A stretch of 64,000 bases of DNA from Flavobacterium sp. 270 (GCF_004368785.1 NZ_SODM01000002.1:620001-684000); one strand, 5' to 3'; positions 52,837-62,146 are shown, numbered from the stretch's first letter. Numbers and translations: made by a program. The notes: a model not told the origin generated them from the sequence alone.

Positions 52837-54354
52837 ATGAAAGAGCATTACGATGTAGTTATTATTGGAAGTGGCCTGGGCGGATTAGTCTCGGCTATTA
52901 TTCTGGCTAAAGAAGGCTACAGCGTTTGTGTGCTCGAAAAAAACAATCAGTTTGGTGGAAATCTCCAGACTTTTGTTCGTGATAAAACCATTTTTGATAC
53001 CGGAATCCATTACATCGGAGGTTTAAGTGAAGGCGAAAATCTTTATAAATATTTTAAATATTTAGGGATTATGGATCATTTAAATTTAAAAAAATTAGAC
53101 GAAAATGGTTTTGATATTATCTCTTTTGAAGACGATGAAAATGAATATCCGCACGCACAGGGTTATGAAAATTTTATTGATCAGCTGACTCATTTTTTTC
53201 CTGAAGAAAAGAAAAACTTAGAGGAATACTGCGAAAAAGTAAAAGACATTTGCAACTCTTTTCCGTTGTACAATTTGCAGTCGGAAGGTAAATACGACAG
53301 TGAAATTCTGGCGCTGAATGCCAAACAAACTATAGAAGAATTTACGCAAAATGAAAAATTAAAAGCCGTTTTGGCGGGCACTAATTTCTTATATGCAGGA
53401 ATTGCAGACAAATCGCCTTTTTACGTTCATGCGCTTTCTGTCAACTCTTACATTCAGAGTTCATGGCGTTGTATCAATGGCGGTAGTCAGATTACGAAAC
53501 AGCTTTTGAAACAGCTTAAAAAATACGGCGGCGAATTTTATAAATACAAAGAAGTTGTCCGTTTAAATATTGAAAACAACAAAGTGGTTTCGGCAGACAT
53601 GAAAGACGGAACTCAGGTTTTCGGATCTCATTTTATTTCTAATATTGAATTGAAAACGACGCTGAAAATGGCGGGCGAAGAAAATTTTAGAAAATCATTT
53701 TACAATCGTGTTCAAAGTCTCGAAGGCGTAATTTCTGCCTTTAGTCTTTACATTGTTTTTAAACCGGAAACATTCCCGTATCTCAATCATAATCATTATC
53801 ATTTTAAAAATAGTGCCGAAGTCTGGACAGCGCATGAATATGACGAAGATTCCTGGCCAAAAGCTTTTATGGCTTCCATGAATGCTTCTAAAAAACAAGA
53901 AATCTGGGCCGAAGGAATGACTTTTATCACTTATATGAAATATGAGGATGTACAAGAATGGGCAGAAACTTTTAATACGACTGTAGAAGACAATCATCGC
54001 GGTGAAAGTTATGATGAATTTAAGGCTAGAAAAACGGCTAAATTCTTAGTAGAAATTGAGTTGAAATTTCCGGGAATTACAGAATGTATAAAATCAATAC
54101 ATACTTCTACGCCACTTTCTTATCGCGATTATATTGGCGGCGACAGCGGTAATATGTACGGTTATGTAAAGGATTCTAATAACCCGATGAAAACTTTAAT
54201 TCCGACAAAAACAAAACTGGATAATTTATATCTTACCGGCCAAAGCATAAGCATGCACGGTGTTTTGGGCGTAACAATTGGCGCTGTTGTAACCTGTTCT
54301 GAAATTGTTGGAAAAGAATATTTGGTAGCAAAAATTAATCAGACAGCTGAATAA
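52837..54354 (+). CDS. CrtI/phytoene-desaturase-like FAD oxidoreductase 2
   Basis: The 505-residue protein has VVIIGSGLGGLVSAIILAKEG (about 6-26), EKNNQFGGNLQTF, and a C-terminal NLYLTGQSISMHGVLGVTIGAVV segment. It is the second member of this family in the cluster and diverges from the one at 30450. The likely role is oxidation or desaturation during pigment maturation. It directly abuts the MMPL fusion gene and is three bases before the C45 gene. Confidence 0.86.
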   Translation: MKEHYDVVIIGSGLGGLVSAIILAKEGYSVCVLEKNNQFGGNLQTFVRDKTIFDTGIHYIGGLSEGENLYKYFKYLGIMDHLNLKKLDENGFDIISFEDDENEYPHAQGYENFIDQLTHFFPEEKKNLEEYCEKVKDICNSFPLYNLQSEGKYDSEILALNAKQTIEEFTQNEKLKAVLAGTNFLYAGIADKSPFYVHALSVNSYIQSSWRCINGGSQITKQLLKQLKKYGGEFYKYKEVVRLNIENNKVVSADMKDGTQVFGSHFISNIELKTTLKMAGEENFRKSFYNRVQSLEGVISAFSLYIVFKPETFPYLNHNHYHFKNSAEVWTAHEYDEDSWPKAFMASMNASKKQEIWAEGMTFITYMKYEDVQEWAETFNTTVEDNHRGESYDEFKARKTAKFLVEIELKFPGITECIKSIHTSTPLSYRDYIGGDSGNMYGYVKDSNNPMKTLIPTKTKLDNLYLTGQSISMHGVLGVTIGAVVTCSEIVGKEYLVAKINQTAE

Positions 54355-54357
54355 AAA

Positions 54358-56022
54358 ATGATGAGAAACCGAATTACATACTTTTTTTATGTCGGTTTTC
54401 TAATGATGCTGGCGTCCTGCGGTATATCAAAATCACAAAAACATCAGCCCGATCTTTCTGCTTATAATAATACAAAACCAGTTGTAACTAAATTATCTGA
54501 CAGCGTTTTTATTGCTGGAAAAAATTCACTTCTAAAAAACAAACAAGGCATTTGGGAATTGTACGCAGAAGGCGATCCACTAGAAATTGGCTTAAACACC
54601 GGCGCGCTGACCGACTCGCTTTTGAAAAAACAACAACAGATATTTTTCTCTAAAATTGGCGATATCGTTCCCTCAAAATTCCAGCAGAAACTTCTTCGTT
54701 TTTTTCTGAAATGGTACAACCGAAAATTATACTTAAATGTTCCTGACGAATATCAGGCAGAAATTTATGGCGTTTCTCAATACACATCTCATGATTTAGA
54801 CAATATTGCACCGCCTTATCAAAGAGGTTTATACCTGCACGCCGCGCACGATATTGGTCATGCTTTACAAGATTTGGCTTTAGTTGGTTGTTCTTCTTTT
54901 GCGGCTTGGGGCGACAAATCTGAAGACGGAAATTTAATTCTCGGACGTAATTTTGATTTTTATGTCAATGACGCTTTCGCGGAAAATAAAATCGTGGCGT
55001 TTATCAAACCAAAAGAAGGACATCCGTTTATGATGGTTACCTGGCCGGGCATGATCGGTGCCGTTTCCGGAATGAATTTAGAAGGTTTGACCATAACGAT
55101 AAATGCCGGAAAATCGGAAATTCCGCTGAGTGCAAAAACACCAATTTCTATTCTGACCCGAGAAATTTTACAGCACGCCGCAACTATTGACGAAGCAATT
55201 GCGATTGCTAAAAAGAGAAAAGTTTTTGTTTCAGAATCTATAATGATCGGAAGTGCGCATGATAATAAAGCTATCTTGATTGAAGTTTCTCCCGAAAAAA
55301 TGGACGTTTACGATGTTCCAAATACCGATCAATTATTTTGTTCGAATCATTTTCAGAGTGATGCTTACAAAAATGATAAGCGAAATATGTCGCAGATTGC
55401 CAACAGTCATTCAGAATATCGCTTTGAAAAATTGCAGGAACTTTTTAGTCAAAACCCAAAAATCAATCCTAAAATTGCTTCGGATATTTTAAGAAACAAA
55501 GACGGTTTGCAAAATAAAGCTTTGGGTTATGGAAACGAAAAAGCACTCAATCAATTTATAGCACATCACGGAATTATTTTTAAACCGGCATCAAAACAAG
55601 TTTGGGTTTCGGCAAATCCGTATCAAATGGGAGAATTTGTTTGTTACAATTTAGATTCCATTTTCATGGAAAGAAAAACAAAAACCCTTAATTCATTCGA
55701 AGAGGAAAATTTGAATATTGCTAAAGATCCGTTTTTAAAAACAACGGCATTTTTAAACTTTCAAAAATTTAAAATTGAAGACGATAAAATAGATTTATAT
55801 TTAAAAAATAAAACAGAAATCTCTTCTGAGCTTATTCAAAACTACCAATCTTTAAATCCTGATTATTGGGTTGTGTATTATAAAGCAGGATTGTATTTTT
55901 ACCAAAAGAAATCCTTTAAGCTTGCTCGGGAAAACTTTGAAAAAGCATTAACCAAAGAAATTACAACTGTTGCTGATAAAGAAGCAATTGAAAAATATTT
56001 AAAAAAAATCAGAAGAAAATGA
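54358..56022 (+). CDS. C45-family (isopenicillin N acyltransferase-like) lipoprotein
   Basis: The 554-residue protein has a lipoprotein signal (FLMMLASC, GISKSQKH) and a C45 autoproteolytic fold, with the candidate N-terminal nucleophile Cys178 in VGCSSFAAWG and GNLILGRNFDFYV just after it, as in acyl-CoA:6-APA acyltransferase. A C-terminal helical part (about 470-550) with YKAGLYFYQKKSFKLARENFEKAL resembles one TPR. Such enzymes transfer acyl groups. In this pigment locus it may form the ester between polyene acid and dialkylresorcinol at the outer membrane. The start is ATG 54358 or 54361; its stop overlaps the next gene. Confidence 0.85.
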   Translation: MMRNRITYFFYVGFLMMLASCGISKSQKHQPDLSAYNNTKPVVTKLSDSVFIAGKNSLLKNKQGIWELYAEGDPLEIGLNTGALTDSLLKKQQQIFFSKIGDIVPSKFQQKLLRFFLKWYNRKLYLNVPDEYQAEIYGVSQYTSHDLDNIAPPYQRGLYLHAAHDIGHALQDLALVGCSSFAAWGDKSEDGNLILGRNFDFYVNDAFAENKIVAFIKPKEGHPFMMVTWPGMIGAVSGMNLEGLTITINAGKSEIPLSAKTPISILTREILQHAATIDEAIAIAKKRKVFVSESIMIGSAHDNKAILIEVSPEKMDVYDVPNTDQLFCSNHFQSDAYKNDKRNMSQIANSHSEYRFEKLQELFSQNPKINPKIASDILRNKDGLQNKALGYGNEKALNQFIAHHGIIFKPASKQVWVSANPYQMGEFVCYNLDSIFMERKTKTLNSFEEENLNIAKDPFLKTTAFLNFQKFKIEDDKIDLYLKNKTEISSELIQNYQSLNPDYWVVYYKAGLYFYQKKSFKLARENFEKALTKEITTVADKEAIEKYLKKIRRK

Positions 56023-57311
56023 CCATGATTCCAGAAATAGAAAAGGATTCTTTAGGAAAGATTAAAATTTTTCAAGAGCAAAAATTAGCCGAACTTTTAG
56101 AGTATATCAGCAAAAATTCTCCTTTTTATAAAAGGCTTTTTGCCGGACAAAATATTGATATTTCGAAGGTTAAAACTCTCGAAGATTTACAGCATTTACC
56201 CGTAACTACAAAAGAAGATTTACAACAATACAATGATGATTTTGTTTGCGTTCCGCAGCATAAAATTATCGATTACGCTTCGACTTCCGGAACTTTAGGA
56301 GATCCTGTAACTTTTGGTTTAACCGATTCTGATCTGGATCGATTGGCTTACAACGAAGCCATTTCGTTTGCTTGTGCCGGAATTGCAGAAGGCGACGTTG
56401 TACAATTGATGACCACTATCGACCGTAAATTTATGGCAGGTCTGGCTTATTTTTTAGGTTTAAGAAAACTAAAAGTAGGTGTCATTCGCGTAGGCGCAGG
56501 AATTCCGGAATTGCAGTGGGATTCGATTTTAAAATATAAACCTTCTTACGTAATTACGGTTCCTTCTTTTTTATTGAAGTTAATTGAATACGCCGAAATT
56601 CACGGAATTGATTATAATAATTCGAGCATAAAAGGTGCAATTTGCATTGGAGAATCGCTAAGAAATGAGGATTTTTCGATGAATACTTTGTCTAAAAAAA
56701 TTACTGAAAAGTGGGATATTAAGTTGTTTTCAACTTATGCATCGACTGAAATGAGTACGGCTTTTACAGAATGTGAACACGGAATTGGAGGTCATCATCA
56801 TCCGGAATTAATTATTGCGGAGGTTTTGGATGAAAATAATAATCCGGTAAAAAATGGCGAAGCGGGCGAATTGACTTTTACTACTTTAGGTATTGAGGCG
56901 ATGCCGTTGCTGCGTTTTAAAACTGGAGATATTGTACAGCTTCATGATGAACCTTGTTCTTGTGGGAGAAATACTTTCCGTGTCGGCCCGGTTATCGGAC
57001 GTAAAAAACAAATGATAAAATACAAAGGAACAACACTTTATCCACCAGCGATGAATGATGTTCTGAGCGATTTTGATAATATCGAAAATCATATAATAGA
57101 GATTTCAACCAATGATTTAGGAACGGATGAAATCCTGATAAAAATTGCAGTAAAAAATCAAACTCCTGAATTTTTACAGGAAATAAAAGATCACTTTAGA
57201 GCAAAATTGAGAGTTACTCCAAAGATTGAATTTGCTTCAAAAGAAGTTTTAAATCCTTTGGTTTTTAACCCAATGAGCAGAAAACCAATTCGCTTTTTTG
57301 ATTACCGTTAG
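56019..57311 (+). CDS. CapK/phenylacetate-CoA ligase-like AMP-forming ligase
   Basis: The 430-residue protein has YASTSGTLGDPVTFGLT (adenylation P-loop), STYASTEMSTAFTECEHG, FKTGDIVQLHDEPCSCGR (three cysteines close together) and the C-terminal RKKQMIKYKGTTLYPP. These fit the phenylacetate-CoA ligase family. It should activate p-coumarate (from the ammonia-lyase at 24247) or 4-hydroxybenzoate for loading on an ACP, the starter step of polyene synthesis. Its start overlaps the C45 gene, and the cluster ends here with a long hairpin. Confidence 0.86.
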   Translation: MTMIPEIEKDSLGKIKIFQEQKLAELLEYISKNSPFYKRLFAGQNIDISKVKTLEDLQHLPVTTKEDLQQYNDDFVCVPQHKIIDYASTSGTLGDPVTFGLTDSDLDRLAYNEAISFACAGIAEGDVVQLMTTIDRKFMAGLAYFLGLRKLKVGVIRVGAGIPELQWDSILKYKPSYVITVPSFLLKLIEYAEIHGIDYNNSSIKGAICIGESLRNEDFSMNTLSKKITEKWDIKLFSTYASTEMSTAFTECEHGIGGHHHPELIIAEVLDENNNPVKNGEAGELTFTTLGIEAMPLLRFKTGDIVQLHDEPCSCGRNTFRVGPVIGRKKQMIKYKGTTLYPPAMNDVLSDFDNIENHIIEISTNDLGTDEILIKIAVKNQTPEFLQEIKDHFRAKLRVTPKIEFASKEVLNPLVFNPMSRKPIRFFDYR

Positions 57312-57324
57312 AAAATCTTTTTAA

Positions 57325-57395
57325 AACCATATAAGTTATATAAGTTCATTTAAACAGCATGTAGACTGGAATGAACTTATATAACTTATATGGTT
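57325..57395. terminator. Long perfect inverted repeat at the end of the pigment cluster
   Basis: Two exact 26-base arms (57325-57350 and 57370-57395) with a 19-base loop form a hairpin; the arms contain AACCATATAAGTTATATAAG and its complement. It stands 14 bases after the CapK-like gene and before the dusB promoter. It is A+T-rich with only a short T run after it (TTAAATTTTAG), so it may be a terminator or a repeat element. Confidence 0.65.
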
Positions 57396-57427
57396 AAATT
57401 TTAGCCCTTTACCTTGACTTTGAATCT

Positions 57428-57461
57428 TTTGCCGTGAATTGAACTAAATGTTGTAATTTTG
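57428..57461 (+). promoter_or_regulatory. Candidate dusB promoter
   Basis: TTTG (57428-57431), a 22-base spacer and TAATTTTG (57454-57461) fit the Bacteroidota -33/-7 consensus. The predicted start of transcription is about 57467-57470, 7-10 bases before the ATG at 57477. Confidence 0.55.
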
Positions 57462-57476
57462 CAAAAAATATTGAAG

Positions 57477-58469
57477 ATGGTCAAGATTGGCAACATAGAA
57501 TTACCCGAATTTCCTTTATTACTCGCACCGATGGAAGACGTGAGCGATCCGCCGTTTCGCAGATTATGCAAAACGCACGGAGCAGACTTAATGTATTCTG
57601 AATTTATTTCGTCGGAAGGATTGATTCGTGATGCTATAAAAAGTAGAATGAAGCTGGATATTTTTGATTACGAACGTCCGGTTGGAATCCAGATTTTTGG
57701 AGGTGATGAAGAGGCAATGGCACTTTCGTCTAAAATTGTTACGACTGTAAAACCCGATTTAGTAGATATTAATTTTGGATGTCCTGTAAAAAAAGTAGTT
57801 TGCAAAGGTGCTGGCGCAGGAGTTCTAAAAGATGTTGATTTGATGGTTCGTTTAACCAAAGCTGTTATTAGAAGTACCGATCTTCCTGTTACGGTAAAAA
57901 CACGTTTGGGCTGGGATGACAATTCGATTAACATTGATGAAGTTGCCGAAAGACTTCAGGATATTGGTGTTCAGGCTTTGACGATTCACGCCAGAACCCG
58001 CGCGCAAATGTATAAAGGCCACGCCGATTGGTCGCACATTGCACGTGTAAAAAACAATCCTAGAATTACAATGCCTATTTTTGGAAACGGCGATATCGAC
58101 AGTCCGGAAAAATCTTTAAAATATAAAAACGAATACGGTATTGACGGAATTATGATTGGTCGCGCTGCGATTGGTTATCCGTGGATTTTTAACGAAATTA
58201 AACACTTCTTTAAAACAGGTGAACACTTACCTGCTCCAACTGTAAGCGATCGCGTTGAAGCGGCCAGAAATCATTTGCAATGGTCTATGGATTGGAAAGG
58301 CGAGCGTTTGGGAATTGTAGAAATGCGTCGCCATTATACCAATTATTTTAAAGGTATCCACTCTTTTAAAGAATACAAACAAAAACTGGTTACAACTGAC
58401 GAACCTGAAATTTTATTCGCTATTATGGATGAAATTAAAAGGGTTTATGCAGATTATGAGTTTGCTTAA
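57477..58469 (+). CDS. dusB: tRNA-dihydrouridine synthase DusB
   Basis: It reduces specific uridines in tRNA with FMN and NADPH. The start at ATG 57477 gives 330 residues; an earlier TTG at 57459 lies within or next to the promoter box. Seen: LAPMEDVSDPPFRRLC at the N-terminus, NFGCPVKKV with the catalytic cysteine (Cys102), HARTRAQMYKGHADW, and GIMIGRAAIGYPWIF, all Dus family motifs. It is outside the pigment cluster, with its own promoter and terminator. Confidence 0.95.
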   Translation: MVKIGNIELPEFPLLLAPMEDVSDPPFRRLCKTHGADLMYSEFISSEGLIRDAIKSRMKLDIFDYERPVGIQIFGGDEEAMALSSKIVTTVKPDLVDINFGCPVKKVVCKGAGAGVLKDVDLMVRLTKAVIRSTDLPVTVKTRLGWDDNSINIDEVAERLQDIGVQALTIHARTRAQMYKGHADWSHIARVKNNPRITMPIFGNGDIDSPEKSLKYKNEYGIDGIMIGRAAIGYPWIFNEIKHFFKTGEHLPAPTVSDRVEAARNHLQWSMDWKGERLGIVEMRRHYTNYFKGIHSFKEYKQKLVTTDEPEILFAIMDEIKRVYADYEFA

Positions 58470-58485
58470 ATATAATTTTTGCGAA

Positions 58486-58518
58486 ATCTTTGTCAAAGTT
58501 TAAAACTTTGACAAAGAT
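58486..58518. repeat. Palindromic element, 'ctttgtcaaag' family
   Basis: A 33-base palindrome built on CTTTGTCAAAGTTT, a single-base centre and the exact complement, with outer AT/AT. The sequence at 59274-59306 is identical, flanking the amidase gene on the other side; a related 32-bp copy is at 41920. Confidence 0.88.
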
Positions 58519-58532
58519 GTTTTAGTCATAAA

Positions 58533-58563
58533 AAAAGACCTTCATTTCTGAAGGTCTTTTCTA
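58533..58563. terminator. Bidirectional terminator between dusB and amidase gene
   Basis: AAAAGACCTTCA (58533-58544) and TGAAGGTCTTTT (58549-58560) form a perfect 12-bp stem with a TTTC loop, with A- and T-rich flanks for both converging genes. Confidence 0.88.
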
Positions 58564-58578
58564 TTATATAATTGTCTT

Positions 58579-59181
58579 TTATTTTACTGATTCTAAAATC
58601 TTAGTCGCAATCTCATTTTGTCCGCTTTCGCTAAGAAGGTAAACTCTGTCTTTATTGTTAGACAAATATCCTATTTCTAGAGTTATTGCGGGACAATTAG
58701 AATTTTTCAAAATGTAGAAATTAGCTTCTGCTATTTTTCCTTTTAAAAGATTTTCTCCAGAAACTTCATTAATTATCTTTTCTGCATTTTCTTTTGATTT
58801 CTCATAAAACTCTTTCTTTGCCGAAACGAATGCCTGAACTCCATTTGCATCCATATTTTCAGAAGAATTTATGTGCAATGAAATTACCAAATCAGGATTT
58901 AGTTTATTTATGATAGAAACTCTTTCGCTCAATTCCATAAAATGATCTCCTTCACGAAGCAAAACAATCTCTACATTTGAATCTTTGTTCAAAGCTTTGA
59001 TTTTTTTAGAAATAGTTTCTAAAATCGTCTTTTCCTGAACACCATTGGCAACTGCGCCAAGATCCTGACCACCGTGCCCGGCATCAATAACAATGACTTT
59101 TTTTTCTAATGGCTTAAAAGCTAAAAGGGCAAATAAGATAACTGCACTAAAAATTCCTAAGATTTTGATGTTGGTTTTCAT
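58579..59181 (-). CDS. N-acetylmuramoyl-L-alanine amidase (Amidase_3)
   Basis: It cleaves the amide between N-acetylmuramic acid and L-alanine in peptidoglycan. The 200-residue protein has an N-terminal signal anchor (about 5-22) and the zinc site His36 (DAGHGG), Glu50 (QEKT) and His103 (SLHINSS), with the catalytic Glu169 (ITLEIGYLSN). It is short, lacking an AMIN domain. Enzymes of this family depend on LytM factors such as EnvC; an EnvC-like gene is near at 63231. It is flanked by two identical palindromes. Confidence 0.92.
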   Translation of the reverse strand: MKTNIKILGIFSAVILFALLAFKPLEKKVIVIDAGHGGQDLGAVANGVQEKTILETISKKIKALNKDSNVEIVLLREGDHFMELSERVSIINKLNPDLVISLHINSSENMDANGVQAFVSAKKEFYEKSKENAEKIINEVSGENLLKGKIAEANFYILKNSNCPAITLEIGYLSNNKDRVYLLSESGQNEIATKILESVK

Positions 59182-59273
59182 ACTAAATAGTTTTTGGTTT
59201 AGTTTATTTAAACGAAAATATTTAAGAAAAATTGTATCAAATTAAAGATTTTATCTTTTCTAAACTTCGCAAA

Positions 59274-59306
59274 ATCTTTGTCAAAGTTTAAAACTTTGAC
59301 AAAGAT
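59274..59306. repeat. Palindromic element, 'ctttgtcaaag' family (identical copy)
   Basis: Identical in all 33 bases to 58486-58518. It lies between the amidase and MATE genes, so the amidase gene is bracketed by the two copies, about 790 bases apart. Confidence 0.88.
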
Positions 59307-59348
59307 CTAGAACACAAAACAGACTTTCAATCAAGGTCTTTTATTAAA

Positions 59349-60776
59349 CTAAACTTGAGTACGTTTCCATTTTCCTCTTTTGTAAAAGAAAATTCCAGCA
59401 AGTGTTATCGCAGTTTCAGCAACGGGAATTGCGATAAAAACTCCTTTTGGTCCCATATTAAAATGTTTTGCCAATAGATATGCCAAAGGAATTTGAAACA
59501 GCCAGAAACCGAAAAAATTAATTCCGGTCGGTGTCCAAGTATCTCCTGCTCCGTTGAAAGTATTGATTAAAACCATTCCTATTCCGTAGAAAATAAAACC
59601 GATACTCATAATCTGCAATGCTTCAACTGCAATGTTTTTTACCATTTCATCATTAGTGAAAAATGAAATAATATATTGACCAAAAACTAATGTAATAACC
59701 ATGATCGATGCCATGAAAATCACATTGTATTTTGCCGTTGTGTAAACCGATTTTTCGGCACGCTCAATTTCTTTTGCTCCCAAATTCTGGCCTACTAAAG
59801 TTGCTGCTGCATTACTCAATCCCCAAGCCGGAAGAATGAAAAACATCATAATCCTTAATGCGGTTTGGTATCCGGCAGAACCGTGATCGCCACCTGTTGT
59901 CGCCACTAATTGCGCCAGAAAAATCCAGCTGCAAGATGCAATTACAAATTGCAGAACACCTGGAGCGGCAATCTTAATCAGGGCTTTTATTTGTTTAAAA
60001 TTCGGGATAAAATAAGATGGAAATATTTTGAGAACACCTTTTCCGAAAAACAAATGATACAGCTGATACAAAACCCCCATGCTTCTTCCTAAAGTCGTTG
60101 CCATTGCAGCACCCGTTAATCCGAAAGCGGGAATTGGGCCTAAACCATTAATTAAAATGGGACATAAAATAATATTACAAATGTTGGCTAACCAAAGACT
60201 TTTCATGGCAATTGCAGCATTTCCTGCACCGCGAAAAATTCCGTTAATTAAGAACAGAAGCATGATACACAAACTTCCGCCAATCATAATTTGGGTAAAT
60301 CTAAAACCGTGTTCGGCAGCATCCTGAGACGCGCCCATCAACAATAAAATGTCTTTGGCATAAATAAAACCCAGAATACTCATTATGCTGTTTATTACAA
60401 AAGCAATAATAATAGCCTGCATTCCTGCTTTTGCTGCTTTTACAGGATTTTTTTCTCCTATACGCCTCGCGACAACAGCGGTTGCCGCCATACTTATTCC
60501 GATTGCGACTGAATATACGATTGTAATTACAGATTCTGTTAAACCAACAGTTTGTATCGCAAAACTGCTGTTTTCTAAATGCCCTACGAAATATAAATCG
60601 ACTAAGGCAAAAACCGATTCCATCATCATTTCTAAAACCATCGGAATGGCTAGAAGAATAACTGCTTTTTTGATGCTTCCGGCTGTATAGTCAAAAGATT
60701 CGTCGCCTTTTAAGGCTGTTTGTAAAGTGGTAAAAATTTTAGAAAATAAACTCTTTTTTATAGTTGTTTCTGTCAT
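59349..60776 (-). CDS. MATE-family efflux transporter
   Basis: The 475-residue protein has twelve hydrophobic helices in two halves, with MATE-type sequence (AVILLAIPMVLEMMMESVFALVDLYFVGHLEN, MAATAVVARRIGEKN, SNAAATLVGQNLGAKEIERAE, IGMVLINTFNGAGDTWTPT). It should export cationic drugs or metabolites in exchange for Na+ or H+. The N-terminal ~30 residues are an extra cytoplasmic extension. The gene is separated by 169 bases from the LolC-like gene upstream, with a small inverted pair around 60855-60880. Confidence 0.92.
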   Translation of the reverse strand: MTETTIKKSLFSKIFTTLQTALKGDESFDYTAGSIKKAVILLAIPMVLEMMMESVFALVDLYFVGHLENSSFAIQTVGLTESVITIVYSVAIGISMAATAVVARRIGEKNPVKAAKAGMQAIIIAFVINSIMSILGFIYAKDILLLMGASQDAAEHGFRFTQIMIGGSLCIMLLFLINGIFRGAGNAAIAMKSLWLANICNIILCPILINGLGPIPAFGLTGAAMATTLGRSMGVLYQLYHLFFGKGVLKIFPSYFIPNFKQIKALIKIAAPGVLQFVIASCSWIFLAQLVATTGGDHGSAGYQTALRIMMFFILPAWGLSNAAATLVGQNLGAKEIERAEKSVYTTAKYNVIFMASIMVITLVFGQYIISFFTNDEMVKNIAVEALQIMSIGFIFYGIGMVLINTFNGAGDTWTPTGINFFGFWLFQIPLAYLLAKHFNMGPKGVFIAIPVAETAITLAGIFFYKRGKWKRTQV

Positions 60777-60945
60777 GATATTATTTAGGATAAATGAAAA
60801 ATTGGTTCAGATTCAAAACCTGAACAGAAGTAAAACGTAAGTATCCTAATTATTCAAAAAATAAAATAGGATTAGGCAGAAACAATCATAGACTTGATTT
60901 TTAAGACGATAAATATAGGTAATATTTTTTTTACGAAGAAATATT

Positions 60946-62145
60946 TTAATTCAACAGCTTTTTGCTTACTCTGCTGCTGGCAATTAAAGAAGCCACAAAA
61001 CCAAGTGAAATAATGGTTCCTAAAACTATCAACACATTTTCTAAAGTAAAAACAACAGGATAAGCTAACGTCGCTGTAATCATTATCAGCTCGTATTTTT
61101 GCTGTAATAAAACTAAAATCACACCAAGAATAAGCCCAATTATACCGCCTAAAATACTTAATAAAGTTCCTTGAAGTAAAAATATTTTTCGCAGATGATT
61201 GATATCTGTTCCAAGATTGAAAAGGGTTTTTAGATTTCCTTTCTTTTCCAAAATCATCATAATCAAAGCACCGATCAGGTTAAAGAGTGCTACGATAATT
61301 ACTAGAGTAAAAATCAGATACACCACAATGTTTTCGGTATTAAGCATTTTGTACAGCGATTCATTTAGCTGTGCTCTGTTTTTGAAAGTCATCTTATTTT
61401 TAAAAATGGCCGCCAATTTAGATTTCACTAAATTTTCGTCTGCGTTTTCTTTTAATTTAAATTCAATTCCAGAAATCTGATTGGGTTTGTACATCAATAA
61501 TTCTTGCGCTAAACCCAAATCGGCAAACACATATTTAGAATCTAAATCTTCGCTGATAGAATAAATTCCAACAGGAAGAACATCTGTTTTATTAAAAGCT
61601 TCTTCCGGATTTTCAAACGCACCTTTTCCAGGTTTTGGAGCAAATACCTGCAGTGGATTTTCGAAATCTAAAATTCCCATCGAAAAATCCTGTGCAATTC
61701 CGTATCCAATCACAACCTGATAACTGTCTGGTTTGATCCATTGTCCGTTAAAAAGTTTTTTCTTGATATCGTTTACAACCGGATAAAGACTGTCTACGCC
61801 TTTTAAGTAAGTAACCTGCTGTTTGTTTTTAAACAAAAACAAAACGCGTTCTTCTATAATTTTGGTGTACGAAGCAACGCCTTCAATATTTTTTATTTGA
61901 TGCTGCTGATCGTGTGTAATATAAAATGATTTTCCAAGTGTACTTGTCATTTTTAAATCAGGATCAATTTCGTTTGTAAACGAAAGACTAAAAACTTTTA
62001 GTCCGCTAAAAACCGATAAAACCACAAACAAAGCCATTGTACCAACAATAATTCCCATGCTTGCAATGAGATTTATAATATTAATAGCATTGTTTTTGCT
62101 TTTGCTAAAAATGTAACGTTTGGCTATGTAAAATGGGAAATTCAA
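60946..62145 (-). CDS. LolC/FtsX-like ABC transporter permease
   Basis: The 399-residue protein has one N-terminal helix (about 22-50; INLIASMGIIVGTMALFVVLSVFSG), a periplasmic MacB-like domain of about 200 residues and three C-terminal helices (from about 265). This is the LolC/LolE/MacB pattern. It may extract lipoproteins from the inner membrane with an ATPase encoded elsewhere. It starts one base after the rbfA stop, so the two form an operon. Confidence 0.88.
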   Translation of the reverse strand: MNFPFYIAKRYIFSKSKNNAINIINLIASMGIIVGTMALFVVLSVFSGLKVFSLSFTNEIDPDLKMTSTLGKSFYITHDQQHQIKNIEGVASYTKIIEERVLFLFKNKQQVTYLKGVDSLYPVVNDIKKKLFNGQWIKPDSYQVVIGYGIAQDFSMGILDFENPLQVFAPKPGKGAFENPEEAFNKTDVLPVGIYSISEDLDSKYVFADLGLAQELLMYKPNQISGIEFKLKENADENLVKSKLAAIFKNKMTFKNRAQLNESLYKMLNTENIVVYLIFTLVIIVALFNLIGALIMMILEKKGNLKTLFNLGTDINHLRKIFLLQGTLLSILGGIIGLILGVILVLLQQKYELIMITATLAYPVVFTLENVLIVLGTIISLGFVASLIASSRVSKKLLN

Positions 62146-62146
62146 T

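Noticed and set aside
58486..59306. Amidase gene bracketed by two identical palindromes as a composite mobile element
   Set aside because: There is no transposase or integrase between or next to the copies and no visible target duplication; kept only as a repeat observation.
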